A stretch of DNA of 64,000 nt from Chlamydia sp. BM-2023 (GTDB lineage Bacteria > Chlamydiota > Chlamydiia > Chlamydiales > Chlamydiaceae), in the NCBI RefSeq assembly GCF_964023145.1, contig NZ_CAXIED010000001.1:868001-932000 (forward strand), read 5' to 3'. Shown piece after piece: positions 37,193 to 46,157 of this stretch. A program made the position numbers and the translations under genes. Every line of letters begins with the position of its first letter. Position 1 is the stretch's first letter. A model generated the notes under the pieces. It worked only from the letters and a program-made list of their open reading frames with translations, did not search any database and was not told where the DNA came from.

Positions 37193-40100
37193 ATGTCTGG
37201 GGTAAGTGGAATTGGCGGAAGCGGCGGACCATCAAGAGTTCCTCCAGGCGGTGGCGATGGCGATGATAAGAAGCCTCAGAAAGCTAATTTAGGGGATTTT
37301 ACTGTAACTCCTTCAGGTTCAGATAGTGATTCAGAGAAGTCTAGCAGTTCTATATCTGACAAAGCGCAAAAATTACTTAGTGAAAATTTTGAAGTACGTA
37401 CTCCAGATCAGCAGAAAAAAGTAGAAGAGGGCAGAGGGAAAGAGAGCCCTGGCTTGATGAAGCGCATGCTCGGTGCTGTTAAGAATATCTTCACTAAAGC
37501 ATCTCCGGGGCGTCCTGAGATTTCTCCTCCTAGAATTCAAGGTTATAAAGGTTATGGAACGCGTCTTCCTGAAGCTCCAGGTGTACGTGAGCATTTTGAG
37601 TCCATGGGAGCAACTGGGGGTGATACCGATTCACTTCTTGAAGATGGAAGCTACGATGAAACCACACCTCTTTTAGGAGGCGAACGTCGGTCAGAATCTC
37701 CCGATCCTCGTGATCAAGGAGGTATCAGCAAGTTGAAGGGCGCTTTTTCTTCAGCTGCTAGGAGTGCTCGTACAGCGGGAGAGAAGTTTCGTGTTCGTTT
37801 TTCACCTGGTGCAGGATCCGATGGTGAGGTGGATATTGAAGAGAGAGAATCTGTATCGGATAGTGATAGCGTACATTCTGGAGCTGAGGGTACAGCAGAA
37901 CCAGGAGCTAAGGGTGTAAAAGGAAAGATCCAAGAGGGTCTACAAAAGGCCAAGGAAGGGCTTCAAGAAGCTAAAACAAAAGCCTCCTTCTTACGCTATA
38001 GGGCTGGAGCGAGCGGGCGTGAAGCTGCAGCAAAAGCAAGAGATGGAGCTCGCGCACTTGGTGAGAAAGTTCGGGGTCATTTTTCTAAGTCTGAAGGAGC
38101 TGGGGAGATAGATAAGGGAGCTGAAGGTGATACAGAGTCGGTAACTTCTGAGGGTTCTACAGCAGACAAAGTAAAAGGAAAAGTTCGCGAAGGTTTTGAT
38201 AAAGTTAAGGGTGCCGCTTCAGAAGCCGGAGGAAAAATCCGTGGTGCTGCAGCAAAAGCAGGAGAAGGAGCTCGCGCACTTGGTGAGAAAGTTCGAGGTC
38301 GTTTTTCTAAGTCTGAAGGAGCCGGGGAGATTGATGAGGGAGCTGATAGTGATACAGAATCGGTATCTTCTGAGGGTTCTGTAGCAGACAAAGTAAAAGG
38401 AAAAGTTCGCGAAGGTTTTGATAAAGTTAAGGGTGCTGCTTCAGATGCCGGAAAGGCACTTGGTAAAGCAAAAGGTGCTTTAGGTTCTGCTTTGGGACGT
38501 TCGGGTTCTTATGATCTTTCTTCTGCAGGAGAGGGGAATGCTGAAGTTGCTGAAGCTCCTGAAGATGATTATGATGCTGGGTCTGTTGAATCAAAATCAT
38601 CTAAATTATCTGATGTAAAAGATAAGGTGCGCACAGGATTTGGCAAGGTAAAATCTGCTATGCGTAGACATTCAGCTGGCGATATTGAAGGTGGTTCTAC
38701 CGCAGGAAAGCAGTTGATAGGGAAGTTACGTAGTGCTTGGGAGAGTGCAACTCAAAAGCCTTCAGGTACATTGGATCCTGAAAGTTTAAGCACTGAGGAA
38801 GAATTAGCTGAGGCTTCAGAAGGTTTTGAAAAGTTAGCAGAGCTTTCTGATAGTCCTACTGAAAAGAGTCGGATGTCTAAGCTAGCAAAATTGTTCTCAA
38901 AAAGTGCTAGTAAGGTAGGGACTGCAGATATGAGCACATCTACAGACGATCTAGAATCTGGGAGTATAGAATCTAGTGTACGTGCTGAGTCAAAAGGAGA
39001 AGCAGTTCTCTTAGATTCTGACACTGTAGAGGAGTTATCTGACAGACAGTTAGCGGAGAATATACGTTCAGGAAGAGAAGCAGAAGCGGATCTAGAATCA
39101 GTTACTGAAGATATACAAGCGGTTTTAGATTCCGTTGATAGCTTAAGTGATCAAGTTGAGGAAGGAGAAGGAATTTCTGGGTCAGCAAGGGACCGTGCTG
39201 CTGCTGCTATGGCATCTTTCAGAGAAAGAGTGGGTGCTATCCTCTCCACAATGAGAAACGTGATGCAGGGTCTATTTCGCCGCGCTAGAAATGGTATTAT
39301 GAGTTTAGGAGAGGCTGTACAGCGCTGCTGTCGTCGTAGTGAAGATGGTAGTTATGAAAGTGTTGAAAATCCCTCCGGTGGAGATGGTCCTGATAGGGAG
39401 CAATTAGCTGAAGCCGTAAACGATGTTTTAGGACCCGTTCAAGATCCTGTGTATGCTACGGTATTGCCAAAAAGTCAAAGACCTGGTTTTAAAGTGCCTG
39501 AAGGGGTAGTTCAAGCTTGGAAAGAGGGAGATCCAAAAATTGTTGACATGTCTGGTTTGGCTGCAACAGGAGAAAGCGTCCCAGAAATGGTAGACGTAGA
39601 TGAAGTTACCTATTCGACTCTAGTGTTTGATAGTGGTGAGAGCTCTGTTGAATCTCGTGGTGAGAGCAGAAGAAGCTCTACAGGGGATTTCGGTAATGTG
39701 TTTACCTCCGATCCTAGAGAAGGCGAGACTGTATATGCAGAGATTCGTCGGCCATCTACTGATGTTACAGCAGAAACGGGCTCTTTAGGAAGAACATCTT
39801 CTTTCCGAACACCAGCTCCTACTAGCCCTGTAGTTGTAGGTGTAGTTCCAGGATTTGGACCTATGGTAAAGAGTTCTAGAGTGGCAGCGATGGCTAAAGA
39901 ACTTGAGACAAAATTTGCAGGGGAATTTCCTCCTGCTGGTGGGGCTAATGCGATGGGTCCTGCAAAACCTGTAGTTCCTCCAAAACCTAAAGGTTTAACA
40001 TCAGCTGCGACTGGAGGAGCTGATTTCCCCAAGGGTTCGTCTCCTCGTGTGAAAGAGCTTTCTAAAAAGCTTCAGGATCAATTTCCTGGGGGAATTCCTG

Positions 40101-40855
40101 GAACAGGTCAGCAAGCGCAACCCACTTCTAGACCTGCGGCGCCTAAACCAGCTCCCAAGCCTGCGAGTGGAGCGGCTTCGTCTGGGGCGCCCACACTGGA
40201 AACAGGGGCATCTACAGGTAGACCTTCTGTAGCGAGCCTTGCTAAAAATTTAGAAGGGAAAATTCCTGGAATGATGCCTGGAGGTCCTGTGGCTCCTAAG
40301 CAGCCTGCTTCTAGACCTGCAGCACCTGCACCTTCTGCGAAGCCTCAGGGTTCAGCAGCTCCATCTGAGGCGCCCACACCAGAAACAGGGGCACCTACAG
40401 GTAGAGCTTCTGTGGCGAGCCTTGCTAAAAATTTAGAAGGGAAAATTCCTGGAATGATGCCCGGTGGCCCTACGGCTCCTACGCAGTCTGCTTCTAGACC
40501 TGCAGCACCTGCGCCTTCTGCGAAGCCTCAAGGTTCAGCAGCTCCATCTAAGGCACCAGAGCCAACGGAAGAGGAAGCAGCAGCTAGACCTTCTATAGCG
40601 AGCCTTGCTAAGAATTTAGAAGGAAAGCTCTTTACACCGGGAACTGGAGGTCCTGCAAAACCTAAGGCAAAAGCTCCTGAAAGATCTAAGACTCCTCCGC
40701 CACCTCCTCCTCGCCAAGATTCTTTGACATCTGCATCGACGTCGACACCGGCAGCTCCTGTAGCTCCTGGGGAGATTCCTCCTCCTCCACCCCTTCCACC
40801 AGCGATGCAGGCAGCTTTGCAAAACTTTTCTAAGAATATAGAGAAGAAGAAGTAA
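37193..40855 (+). CDS. Large repetitive candidate effector with tyrosine, dileucine and proline-rich motifs
   Basis: A 1220-residue hydrophilic protein with no recognised domain. The Gly/Ser start (SGVSGIGGSGG) has no signal peptide. Residues ~285-430 hold two 74-residue repeats rich in Lys/Gly/Glu (ARALGEKVRG...DKVKGKVREGFDKVKG), with amphipathic 11-mer character. Short tyrosine motifs appear at Tyr154 (SYDETTPLLG), Tyr721 (SYESV), Tyr754 (VYATV), Tyr807 (TYSTL) and Tyr848 (VYAEI). The last third has five helical motifs of the type SxxSLAKNLEGKxPG, three in exact 183-bp repeats, separated by Pro/Ala-rich linkers, then PPPPPPR and a final Pro-rich stretch. The mix recalls TarP-like type III effectors in design only; it is not at the tarP locus. 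Host-directed function is inference. A clean terminator follows. Confidence 0.75.
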   Translation: MSGVSGIGGSGGPSRVPPGGGDGDDKKPQKANLGDFTVTPSGSDSDSEKSSSSISDKAQKLLSENFEVRTPDQQKKVEEGRGKESPGLMKRMLGAVKNIFTKASPGRPEISPPRIQGYKGYGTRLPEAPGVREHFESMGATGGDTDSLLEDGSYDETTPLLGGERRSESPDPRDQGGISKLKGAFSSAARSARTAGEKFRVRFSPGAGSDGEVDIEERESVSDSDSVHSGAEGTAEPGAKGVKGKIQEGLQKAKEGLQEAKTKASFLRYRAGASGREAAAKARDGARALGEKVRGHFSKSEGAGEIDKGAEGDTESVTSEGSTADKVKGKVREGFDKVKGAASEAGGKIRGAAAKAGEGARALGEKVRGRFSKSEGAGEIDEGADSDTESVSSEGSVADKVKGKVREGFDKVKGAASDAGKALGKAKGALGSALGRSGSYDLSSAGEGNAEVAEAPEDDYDAGSVESKSSKLSDVKDKVRTGFGKVKSAMRRHSAGDIEGGSTAGKQLIGKLRSAWESATQKPSGTLDPESLSTEEELAEASEGFEKLAELSDSPTEKSRMSKLAKLFSKSASKVGTADMSTSTDDLESGSIESSVRAESKGEAVLLDSDTVEELSDRQLAENIRSGREAEADLESVTEDIQAVLDSVDSLSDQVEEGEGISGSARDRAAAAMASFRERVGAILSTMRNVMQGLFRRARNGIMSLGEAVQRCCRRSEDGSYESVENPSGGDGPDREQLAEAVNDVLGPVQDPVYATVLPKSQRPGFKVPEGVVQAWKEGDPKIVDMSGLAATGESVPEMVDVDEVTYSTLVFDSGESSVESRGESRRSSTGDFGNVFTSDPREGETVYAEIRRPSTDVTAETGSLGRTSSFRTPAPTSPVVVGVVPGFGPMVKSSRVAAMAKELETKFAGEFPPAGGANAMGPAKPVVPPKPKGLTSAATGGADFPKGSSPRVKELSKKLQDQFPGGIPGTGQQAQPTSRPAAPKPAPKPASGAASSGAPTLETGASTGRPSVASLAKNLEGKIPGMMPGGPVAPKQPASRPAAPAPSAKPQGSAAPSEAPTPETGAPTGRASVASLAKNLEGKIPGMMPGGPTAPTQSASRPAAPAPSAKPQGSAAPSKAPEPTEEEAAARPSIASLAKNLEGKLFTPGTGGPAKPKAKAPERSKTPPPPPPRQDSLTSASTSTPAAPVAPGEIPPPPPLPPAMQAALQNFSKNIEKKK
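38048..38446 (+). repeat. Two 222-bp tandem repeats (74 codons) within the 1220-residue gene
   Basis: GCTCGCGCACTTGGTGAGAA begins at 38048 and again at 38270, and similarity continues through AAAGTTCGCGAAGGTTTTGA in both copies. The second copy is partial at its end. The period is exactly 74 codons, so the frame is kept. Near-identity at DNA level points to recent duplication or conversion. Confidence 0.85.
40220..40640 (+). repeat. Three 183-bp tandem repeats (61 codons) in the 3' part of the same gene
   Basis: Copies begin at 40220, 40403 and 40586, each encoding [ST/I]ASLAKNLEGK followed by a Pro/Ala/Ser linker. The spacing is exactly 183 bp twice. Two more diverged motifs (SRVAAMAKELETK, SPRVKELSKKLQDQ) precede them around 39878 and 40040. 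Confidence 0.85.
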
Positions 40856-40885
40856 TTGCTTAGTTGGGAACGGTAAGCAAGATAG

Positions 40886-40923
40886 GGCTATAAAGTGAGA
40901 TTCCTTTATAGCCTTATTTTTTT
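40886..40923 (+). terminator. Intrinsic terminator after the 1220-residue gene
   Basis: A perfect 10-bp stem GGCTATAAAG (40886-40895) / CTTTATAGCC (40904-40913) with an 8-nt loop is followed by TTATTTTTTT. It lies 30 bp after the stop and just before the end of the convergent pmp array. Confidence 0.88.
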
Positions 40924-40943
40924 GCTTGTAGAGTTTTGGTTAT

Positions 40944-43376
40944 TTAGAATGTTATGGAGCTTCCTACTTTTAAATAGTTAGAGAAAGTTGATGTAGAGAG
41001 TTCTCCCTGGTAGCTCATAACAAGGTCTACACGAGAAGCTAACTGAGTTTCGTTGTTTATGCTTGCATAGATAGAACTTCTAGAGATAGGAGTTCCTGAT
41101 GAGCTCCACGTTCCTTTACTTGACAGTAGGATAGTGTGTATTTCTGGTTGTTTCCTGTAGACTACAGGATGATAGGCAAGTTGAGCTTGCCATCTTCTAG
41201 GTAAGCGTCCTTCGCGACGCGATTCCATTGTTACTCCCAGAGGTAGGGTAATGTTATATAGAGCATGTCTCTGAAAGAACTTTCTTATAAAGTCTCCAGT
41301 TTCTTGAAATTTCGATAGGGTTGCTCGAAAAGCTACAGCTTCCACAAACGGAAATAGTGTGAAGCGGTTGCTTAAAGATAGGTTTCTCAAAGAGCAATTA
41401 AAAGCGGCTGCTAGGCTGTGGCTATGAAAAGATCCCTCGGAAGCCTTGAGTTCTTCGTAGAGGTGTTTGATTTTGTGGTCTCCATAGCTATATGCTAGCG
41501 ATGTTGTTGTTATTATTCCCTCTTCTTTCCAAGGGAGACGCATTTGCATCCCCCCGAAATAGTTTTTAGAGGAGAGCTTGTTGTGAGATACCTTTTCTTT
41601 AATACGGCATGCTTGCTGAGCAAAGGAAAAAGAAAGAGAGTGGCTTCTTTCTATAGCTGTCGCCAAAGAGTATCCCGCGGATTTCATATGAAATCCTCGC
41701 TGCATACCTTTACTTTTCTGGCATGTAAAAATTCCCAATCCCTGACCTTCAAAATCTAAAGACGCTGATTTTAGAGGCTGCGAAGAACGCATTGCCGACA
41801 TAGTACTATAAAAGGTTTGCCAGAGAGCATTAGCAACTAAAGCCGTATTGTATTTGGGATTAGCTTTATAGCCATTAGCAGACCAATCTGCATAAAGACG
41901 TCTGTGGCTGGTATTTGCTAAATAGGGAGATTTATCAGATGTTGTGGTAGTAGTTTCTAACCAATAGTATAGCCAAGATCCCTGATAACCATAATGCGTA
42001 GTTTTATTGATAGCTTCGATGTCTAAGTTAGCAATATCGATTTTCTTGCTAGTGGTATCACAAAGATAAAGAAAAGGTATTCCTGTAATGTCTTTAGAGA
42101 GGTCCACAGAATCATAGGGATCTTGATTATCACTGTCTAATAACGTTAGTGCTCCGGAAATGGTTACATTGGGATTAGTATCTTCCGTGTAGGTAGTAGT
42201 AGTAGTGTTTCCCTGTTTTGTTGTTGTTACTTTTGGATAAATCCAGATTTTTGGAGCTTGGGCATCTTCTTGACAAAGAGAAGGGAGATTTAATGCTAGC
42301 TGATTAATTGATAGGCTGCAGCCGGTTGTTGTTCCTGGGGTTACTGTAGGTTTTGTGGACCCTGTAGTGGTAGTGGTGATATCAGGAGAGACATTTGTTT
42401 GAACAACAGAGGCATTTCCTAAACGAAGAGTAGTTCCAGGATCCTGAGTGAAGTTAAAGAATCCCACTCTAGCTTTATCGTCAATAGCGAGTGCCCCATG
42501 GGAGAGTTTTGCTGAATTTCTGAACGAGCTTAGGAAATGTGCTTCTTGAGGTGTGTCTAGAGGGATATTTTTCGATGAAAATAGCACAGTTCCCAAGTGA
42601 AAATTCTCTGGATTAAAGGTTACACCTTCTGTTGATAGTGCTTCATGTTCTACAGGATCAAAAAAGGCTACTTTACGTCCTTTTCTTGCTCCTACTTGTA
42701 AATTGAGATTCTCTTTTCCTAAAATGGAATTTTTTCGTGTTCTCCACTCATAGTTTGTAATGTTTCCGTTGAAGATGATGTCTCCATAATCAGCAGATAG
42801 GTAAAAACGCGAATCGGTTCCATGATTTTGCAGAGTTCCTCCTTTAGCTTGTCCTGAAGCTGAGGAGTTATTTAAAAATAGTACGGGACCATTATCACGA
42901 ATAATTAGTGAATTTGCATTAATAACTCCTGTTGACTCTAAGCAATGGTTGCCATGGAAAAGTACTCCCTTAGGATTGTTGGCAATGGTACACGTCTTCT
43001 CGCTGTAAAGAACACCTGCGTAGATGAGGGCTAAATTTTTCCTAAAGATTATTGGTCCGAAATTTCCAATGATATTTAGGTTTTTAGCTTTGATAGCCCC
43101 AGCCCCAGGGGAAAAACACGCATAGTTACTACAGAAGTGTTTGGTTCCTGTGATCGTTACATCTACCGTCAGATCTTGCATTGAGGTGTTTGAAGGTAAC
43201 GGTTGTAAAATGATGTTATTTAGGTTGTCAGGGATTTCTAAAGGGAAAACTTCTTTATTAACATCCCCTATTTTAGGGTTTTTTTGCTCTTTAGCAATAG
43301 AGGTCATTGGATATGAGTAGATACTCAAACTAACTAACCAAAGTAATGATTGGGTATATCGGTGCATAGATCTCAC
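40944..43376 (-). CDS. PmpG-family autotransporter, last gene of the array, degenerate GGA motifs
   Basis: An 810-residue polymorphic membrane protein: signal peptide within residues ~1-29, repeat region (~70-215), PMP middle domain, a Thr-rich linker near 335-360 (TTTTTGSTKPTVTPG), and a C-terminal beta-barrel ending SSITF with terminal Phe. Unlike its neighbours, it has no canonical GGA[ILV]; the corresponding places read GAGAIK, YAGVLY, STGVIN and KGGTLQ. FxxN motifs persist (FHGN, FLNN, FNGN). Pmps are surface adhesins and antigens. It starts 67 bp after the preceding pmp stop and should share its transcript. Confidence 0.9.
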   Translation of the reverse strand: MRSMHRYTQSLLWLVSLSIYSYPMTSIAKEQKNPKIGDVNKEVFPLEIPDNLNNIILQPLPSNTSMQDLTVDVTITGTKHFCSNYACFSPGAGAIKAKNLNIIGNFGPIIFRKNLALIYAGVLYSEKTCTIANNPKGVLFHGNHCLESTGVINANSLIIRDNGPVLFLNNSSASGQAKGGTLQNHGTDSRFYLSADYGDIIFNGNITNYEWRTRKNSILGKENLNLQVGARKGRKVAFFDPVEHEALSTEGVTFNPENFHLGTVLFSSKNIPLDTPQEAHFLSSFRNSAKLSHGALAIDDKARVGFFNFTQDPGTTLRLGNASVVQTNVSPDITTTTTGSTKPTVTPGTTTGCSLSINQLALNLPSLCQEDAQAPKIWIYPKVTTTKQGNTTTTTYTEDTNPNVTISGALTLLDSDNQDPYDSVDLSKDITGIPFLYLCDTTSKKIDIANLDIEAINKTTHYGYQGSWLYYWLETTTTTSDKSPYLANTSHRRLYADWSANGYKANPKYNTALVANALWQTFYSTMSAMRSSQPLKSASLDFEGQGLGIFTCQKSKGMQRGFHMKSAGYSLATAIERSHSLSFSFAQQACRIKEKVSHNKLSSKNYFGGMQMRLPWKEEGIITTTSLAYSYGDHKIKHLYEELKASEGSFHSHSLAAAFNCSLRNLSLSNRFTLFPFVEAVAFRATLSKFQETGDFIRKFFQRHALYNITLPLGVTMESRREGRLPRRWQAQLAYHPVVYRKQPEIHTILLSSKGTWSSSGTPISRSSIYASINNETQLASRVDLVMSYQGELSTSTFSNYLKVGSSITF

Positions 43377-43443
43377 GTAATAAGAATTCTATCGTCTAAA
43401 TAATCTCACGATCATCAAACAACGATGTTTGATTAGGGGTTTA

Positions 43444-45816
43444 TTAGAAGGTTAGAGAGCTTCCTGTTGTTAAGTAGTTTGCGAACGTTGAATAGGATAT
43501 TTCCCCTTGATACTTTAAAAAGATTTTCAAGTTATCTCGTAGTTGGGTGGTATTATTTACATTCATAGTCAGAGTGTTTCTTGATATTGGGGTTCCTGAT
43601 GAGAGCCACGTACCGTTACTTGCAAGTAGTGTGGTACGCACTTGAGGAGCTTTTTTATAAATCATAGGTTGATAAGCAAGCTGGAGCTTCCATTGTTTAG
43701 GATGACGGGTATCGTGGGCCCATTGCATAACCATCCCTAAGGGAAGAGTTATCGTCGTTAATGGAGTGTGCGTAGAAAAATATCTCGGGAAATCTCCGAT
43801 TTCCTGGCAATGAGATAGCGAAGCTCTAAAAGCTGTAGCCTCTATAAATGGGGCTACGATAAAATGATTTTTCTTAGGAGATGCTCGAAGAGAACAATGT
43901 AGAGATGCTGCTAAACCCCGACTATAGAAAAAACCTTGAGAGGCTTTCTTATCTTCTTTGTAGGAGTGCTTAGCTTTATGATCTCCGTAATTATATGCTA
44001 GGGATCCCGTAGCAGTTATAATTTTGTTAATCCAAGGTATAGGAAATTTTATTCCTAAGAAGTAGTTCTTAGAAGAAATTTTATTGCTGGTAACCTTTTC
44101 TTTAACACGTGAGAATTGCTGAGCAAAGGTTAGGGAAAACCTTCGATTTGCATTTGCTATGGCATACCCTCCGGATTCCATTCGGAATCCATGCTTTTTA
44201 CTACGATCTTTTTGCGTTATAGAGATTCCCAATCCCTGACCTGAAAATTCAAAAAAATCCGAGGAATTTTCTATAGGATGGGGGAGAGAACGCATTCCTG
44301 ACATCGTGCTATAAAGAGATTGCCAAAGAGTGTTGGTAATTAAAGGAGTGTTGTATTTGGGATTGACGGTGTATCCCGTACGAGTCCAATCTGCATAGAG
44401 ATAACGATGTTTTGTATTTACTCCTGATTCCGATGTGGTATCGGATACGGTAGTAGTTGATTCCCAATAAGGTTTCCATACTCCCTGATGACCGTAATGC
44501 GTAGTATCATTAAGGGTACCGATATTTAAATTTGTAGTGTCGATTTGTTTATTGGTGTTTTCACAGAGATACAGCAGTGGCAATTTCGTAATGTTATTAG
44601 AGAGATCTACAGAATCATAGGGATCTTGATTGTCACTGTCTAATAACGTTAATGCTCCGGCAACCGTGATTTTAGGATTGTCGTCTTCGGCATATGTCGG
44701 TGGTTGATTATTAGTCGTTGTTACTGTTGGATAAATCCAGATTTTTGGAGGCTGGGCTCCTTCTTTACAAAGAGAAGGAAGGTTTAAAGCAAGTTTTGTT
44801 ATGGTAATGGTACAGTTGACAGTCGTTTTAGGATCTTTAGCGTTTTTTTCTGAAATGATAACCCCTCGATTTCCCAAACGTACTGTTCCTCCAGTTTGGG
44901 AAAAGTTATATAGTGTTAATATTGCGCGCTCTTCAATAGCGAGTACTCCATTGGCTAATGACGATGTATTTCTAATAGTGCTCAAGTAGTCTCTTCTGGT
45001 TGATGCTTCATGATTTACTAAAGCTCCTGAAAATACTACAGTTCCTAAGTGGTAGGGCTCGTAATTGAAAATTACCCCATGATCTGAGGGGTGTTGGTGT
45101 TCTACAGGATCATAAAAAAGCACACGTTGATTTTTTCGTGCTCCCACGCGTAATTTCATTCCACCATGTGCTGAATGGATGGCATTTCTGTAGACCTCGC
45201 CATCCATGGAGGAATTTCCGTTGAAGATGATATCACCATAATCAGCGGATAAGTAAAAATTTTTTATTTGTGTGTTGTCTACGTTATTTTGAAGCGCTCC
45301 TCCCCATGTTGAGGAGTTATTTAAAAATAATACCGGCCCGTTGTCATAGATATAGAGGTGGAAGGTATGAATAGCTCCGCCTTTAGTTTCTGAGTGATTA
45401 TTTAGGAAGAGTACACCCTGAGGGTTATTCGCTATCGTGCATGTGTCCGCCCAAAGAGCTCCGCCGCCGTAATAGTAGCCTGCGTTATCTTGAAACACTA
45501 CAGGACCAGTATTGTGAGTAATATTGAGGTTTTTACCGCGAAGGCCTCCGCCATTTGCGGGAAAAAATTCAAAATTCATAACAAAGTTTTTGCAACTTGT
45601 TAGATCCAGATCTAAAGCCCCAGTGTTGCGCATGCCGTAGAGAGTGAATGTCTTAGGATCCAAAAGTTCTACGTCTTTAGCAACTTTCTCTAAGCAAATA
45701 TCAAGATCCGGTTTTCCAAATTGATAGACCTTTTTCTCTTTGGCGATTCCGGAAACGTGGTAGGAGCAGACGCTTAAACTAATGACTAAAAGAAAAGAAA
45801 AAAGATAGGAATGCAT
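43444..45816 (-). CDS. PmpG-family autotransporter downstream of poly-G leader A
   Basis: A 790-residue Pmp: signal peptide (MHSYLFSFLLVISLSVCSYHVSG), repeat region with GGALW, GGAIH and GGALQ plus FQDN, FLNN (twice) and FNGN, PMP middle domain (LRVGARK.., ..GTVVFSG..), and a C-terminal barrel ending GSSLTF. Its ATG at 45816 comes one base after a TAG that closes the alternate frame of the upstream poly-G leader (45818-45820), an arrangement that allows translational coupling. The gene itself is uninterrupted. Surface adhesin role is from the family. Confidence 0.93.
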   Translation of the reverse strand: MHSYLFSFLLVISLSVCSYHVSGIAKEKKVYQFGKPDLDICLEKVAKDVELLDPKTFTLYGMRNTGALDLDLTSCKNFVMNFEFFPANGGGLRGKNLNITHNTGPVVFQDNAGYYYGGGALWADTCTIANNPQGVLFLNNHSETKGGAIHTFHLYIYDNGPVLFLNNSSTWGGALQNNVDNTQIKNFYLSADYGDIIFNGNSSMDGEVYRNAIHSAHGGMKLRVGARKNQRVLFYDPVEHQHPSDHGVIFNYEPYHLGTVVFSGALVNHEASTRRDYLSTIRNTSSLANGVLAIEERAILTLYNFSQTGGTVRLGNRGVIISEKNAKDPKTTVNCTITITKLALNLPSLCKEGAQPPKIWIYPTVTTTNNQPPTYAEDDNPKITVAGALTLLDSDNQDPYDSVDLSNNITKLPLLYLCENTNKQIDTTNLNIGTLNDTTHYGHQGVWKPYWESTTTVSDTTSESGVNTKHRYLYADWTRTGYTVNPKYNTPLITNTLWQSLYSTMSGMRSLPHPIENSSDFFEFSGQGLGISITQKDRSKKHGFRMESGGYAIANANRRFSLTFAQQFSRVKEKVTSNKISSKNYFLGIKFPIPWINKIITATGSLAYNYGDHKAKHSYKEDKKASQGFFYSRGLAASLHCSLRASPKKNHFIVAPFIEATAFRASLSHCQEIGDFPRYFSTHTPLTTITLPLGMVMQWAHDTRHPKQWKLQLAYQPMIYKKAPQVRTTLLASNGTWLSSGTPISRNTLTMNVNNTTQLRDNLKIFLKYQGEISYSTFANYLTTGSSLTF

Positions 45817-45817
45817 A

Positions 45818-46157
45818 CTAAATTGGCTCGTTTACGGTAACGTGATTTGTATTATGGCAAAGAGAAACGTTAGGAACGTAAGTTCCTAAAGAAAGATCCA
45901 AGGATCTTAAAATGGGTTGGGTATTATAGGTTTTGTGGAAAAAGTAAGAGCTTTTACAAAATATAGAATCTATATTTTTTGAAATATAGAGCTTCTCTTG
46001 GGGATGGGGTAACCCCCCCCCCCCCGTTGTAGGGACGGGTAGAGACACAGAAAGGAATACTATGGAATTCCTTACGTGCTAAAAAGCTATTTTTGATCCT
46101 AATATGAGCAGGTTGTGCTTCAGAAATGGGAAGTAATGAACAGGTCTTGGGGTACAT
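45818..46157 (-). pseudogene. Poly-G leader A: short ORF, now out of frame, alternate frame reaches the next pmp ATG
   Basis: From an ATG at 46157 an ORF with a degenerate Pmp-like start runs into a tract of 13 G (46013-46025) and, in the present frame, ends at 45954. With 12 or 15 G it would continue in the frame GLPHPQEKLYISK... for ~64 codons past the tract and stop with TAG at 45818-45820, followed by T and the ATG of the pmp at 45816. The tail resembles that of leader B (RSxDL...SLC near the end). It is either a decayed pmp 5' end or a phase-variable leader peptide controlling the next gene. A promoter lies at 46195-46223. Confidence 0.6.
46013..46025 (-). repeat. Poly-G tract, 13 G
   Basis: Thirteen consecutive C on the plus strand (G on the coding minus strand) in leader A. 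Homopolymers of this length slip during replication. Predicted to be frame-off at 13 and frame-on at 12 or 15. Confidence 0.95.

Noticed and set aside
39610-40032. 140-codon open frame antisense to the 1220-residue gene
   Set aside because: Low-complexity mirror of the Ser/Gly/Pro-rich gene with no start signal; a shadow frame.
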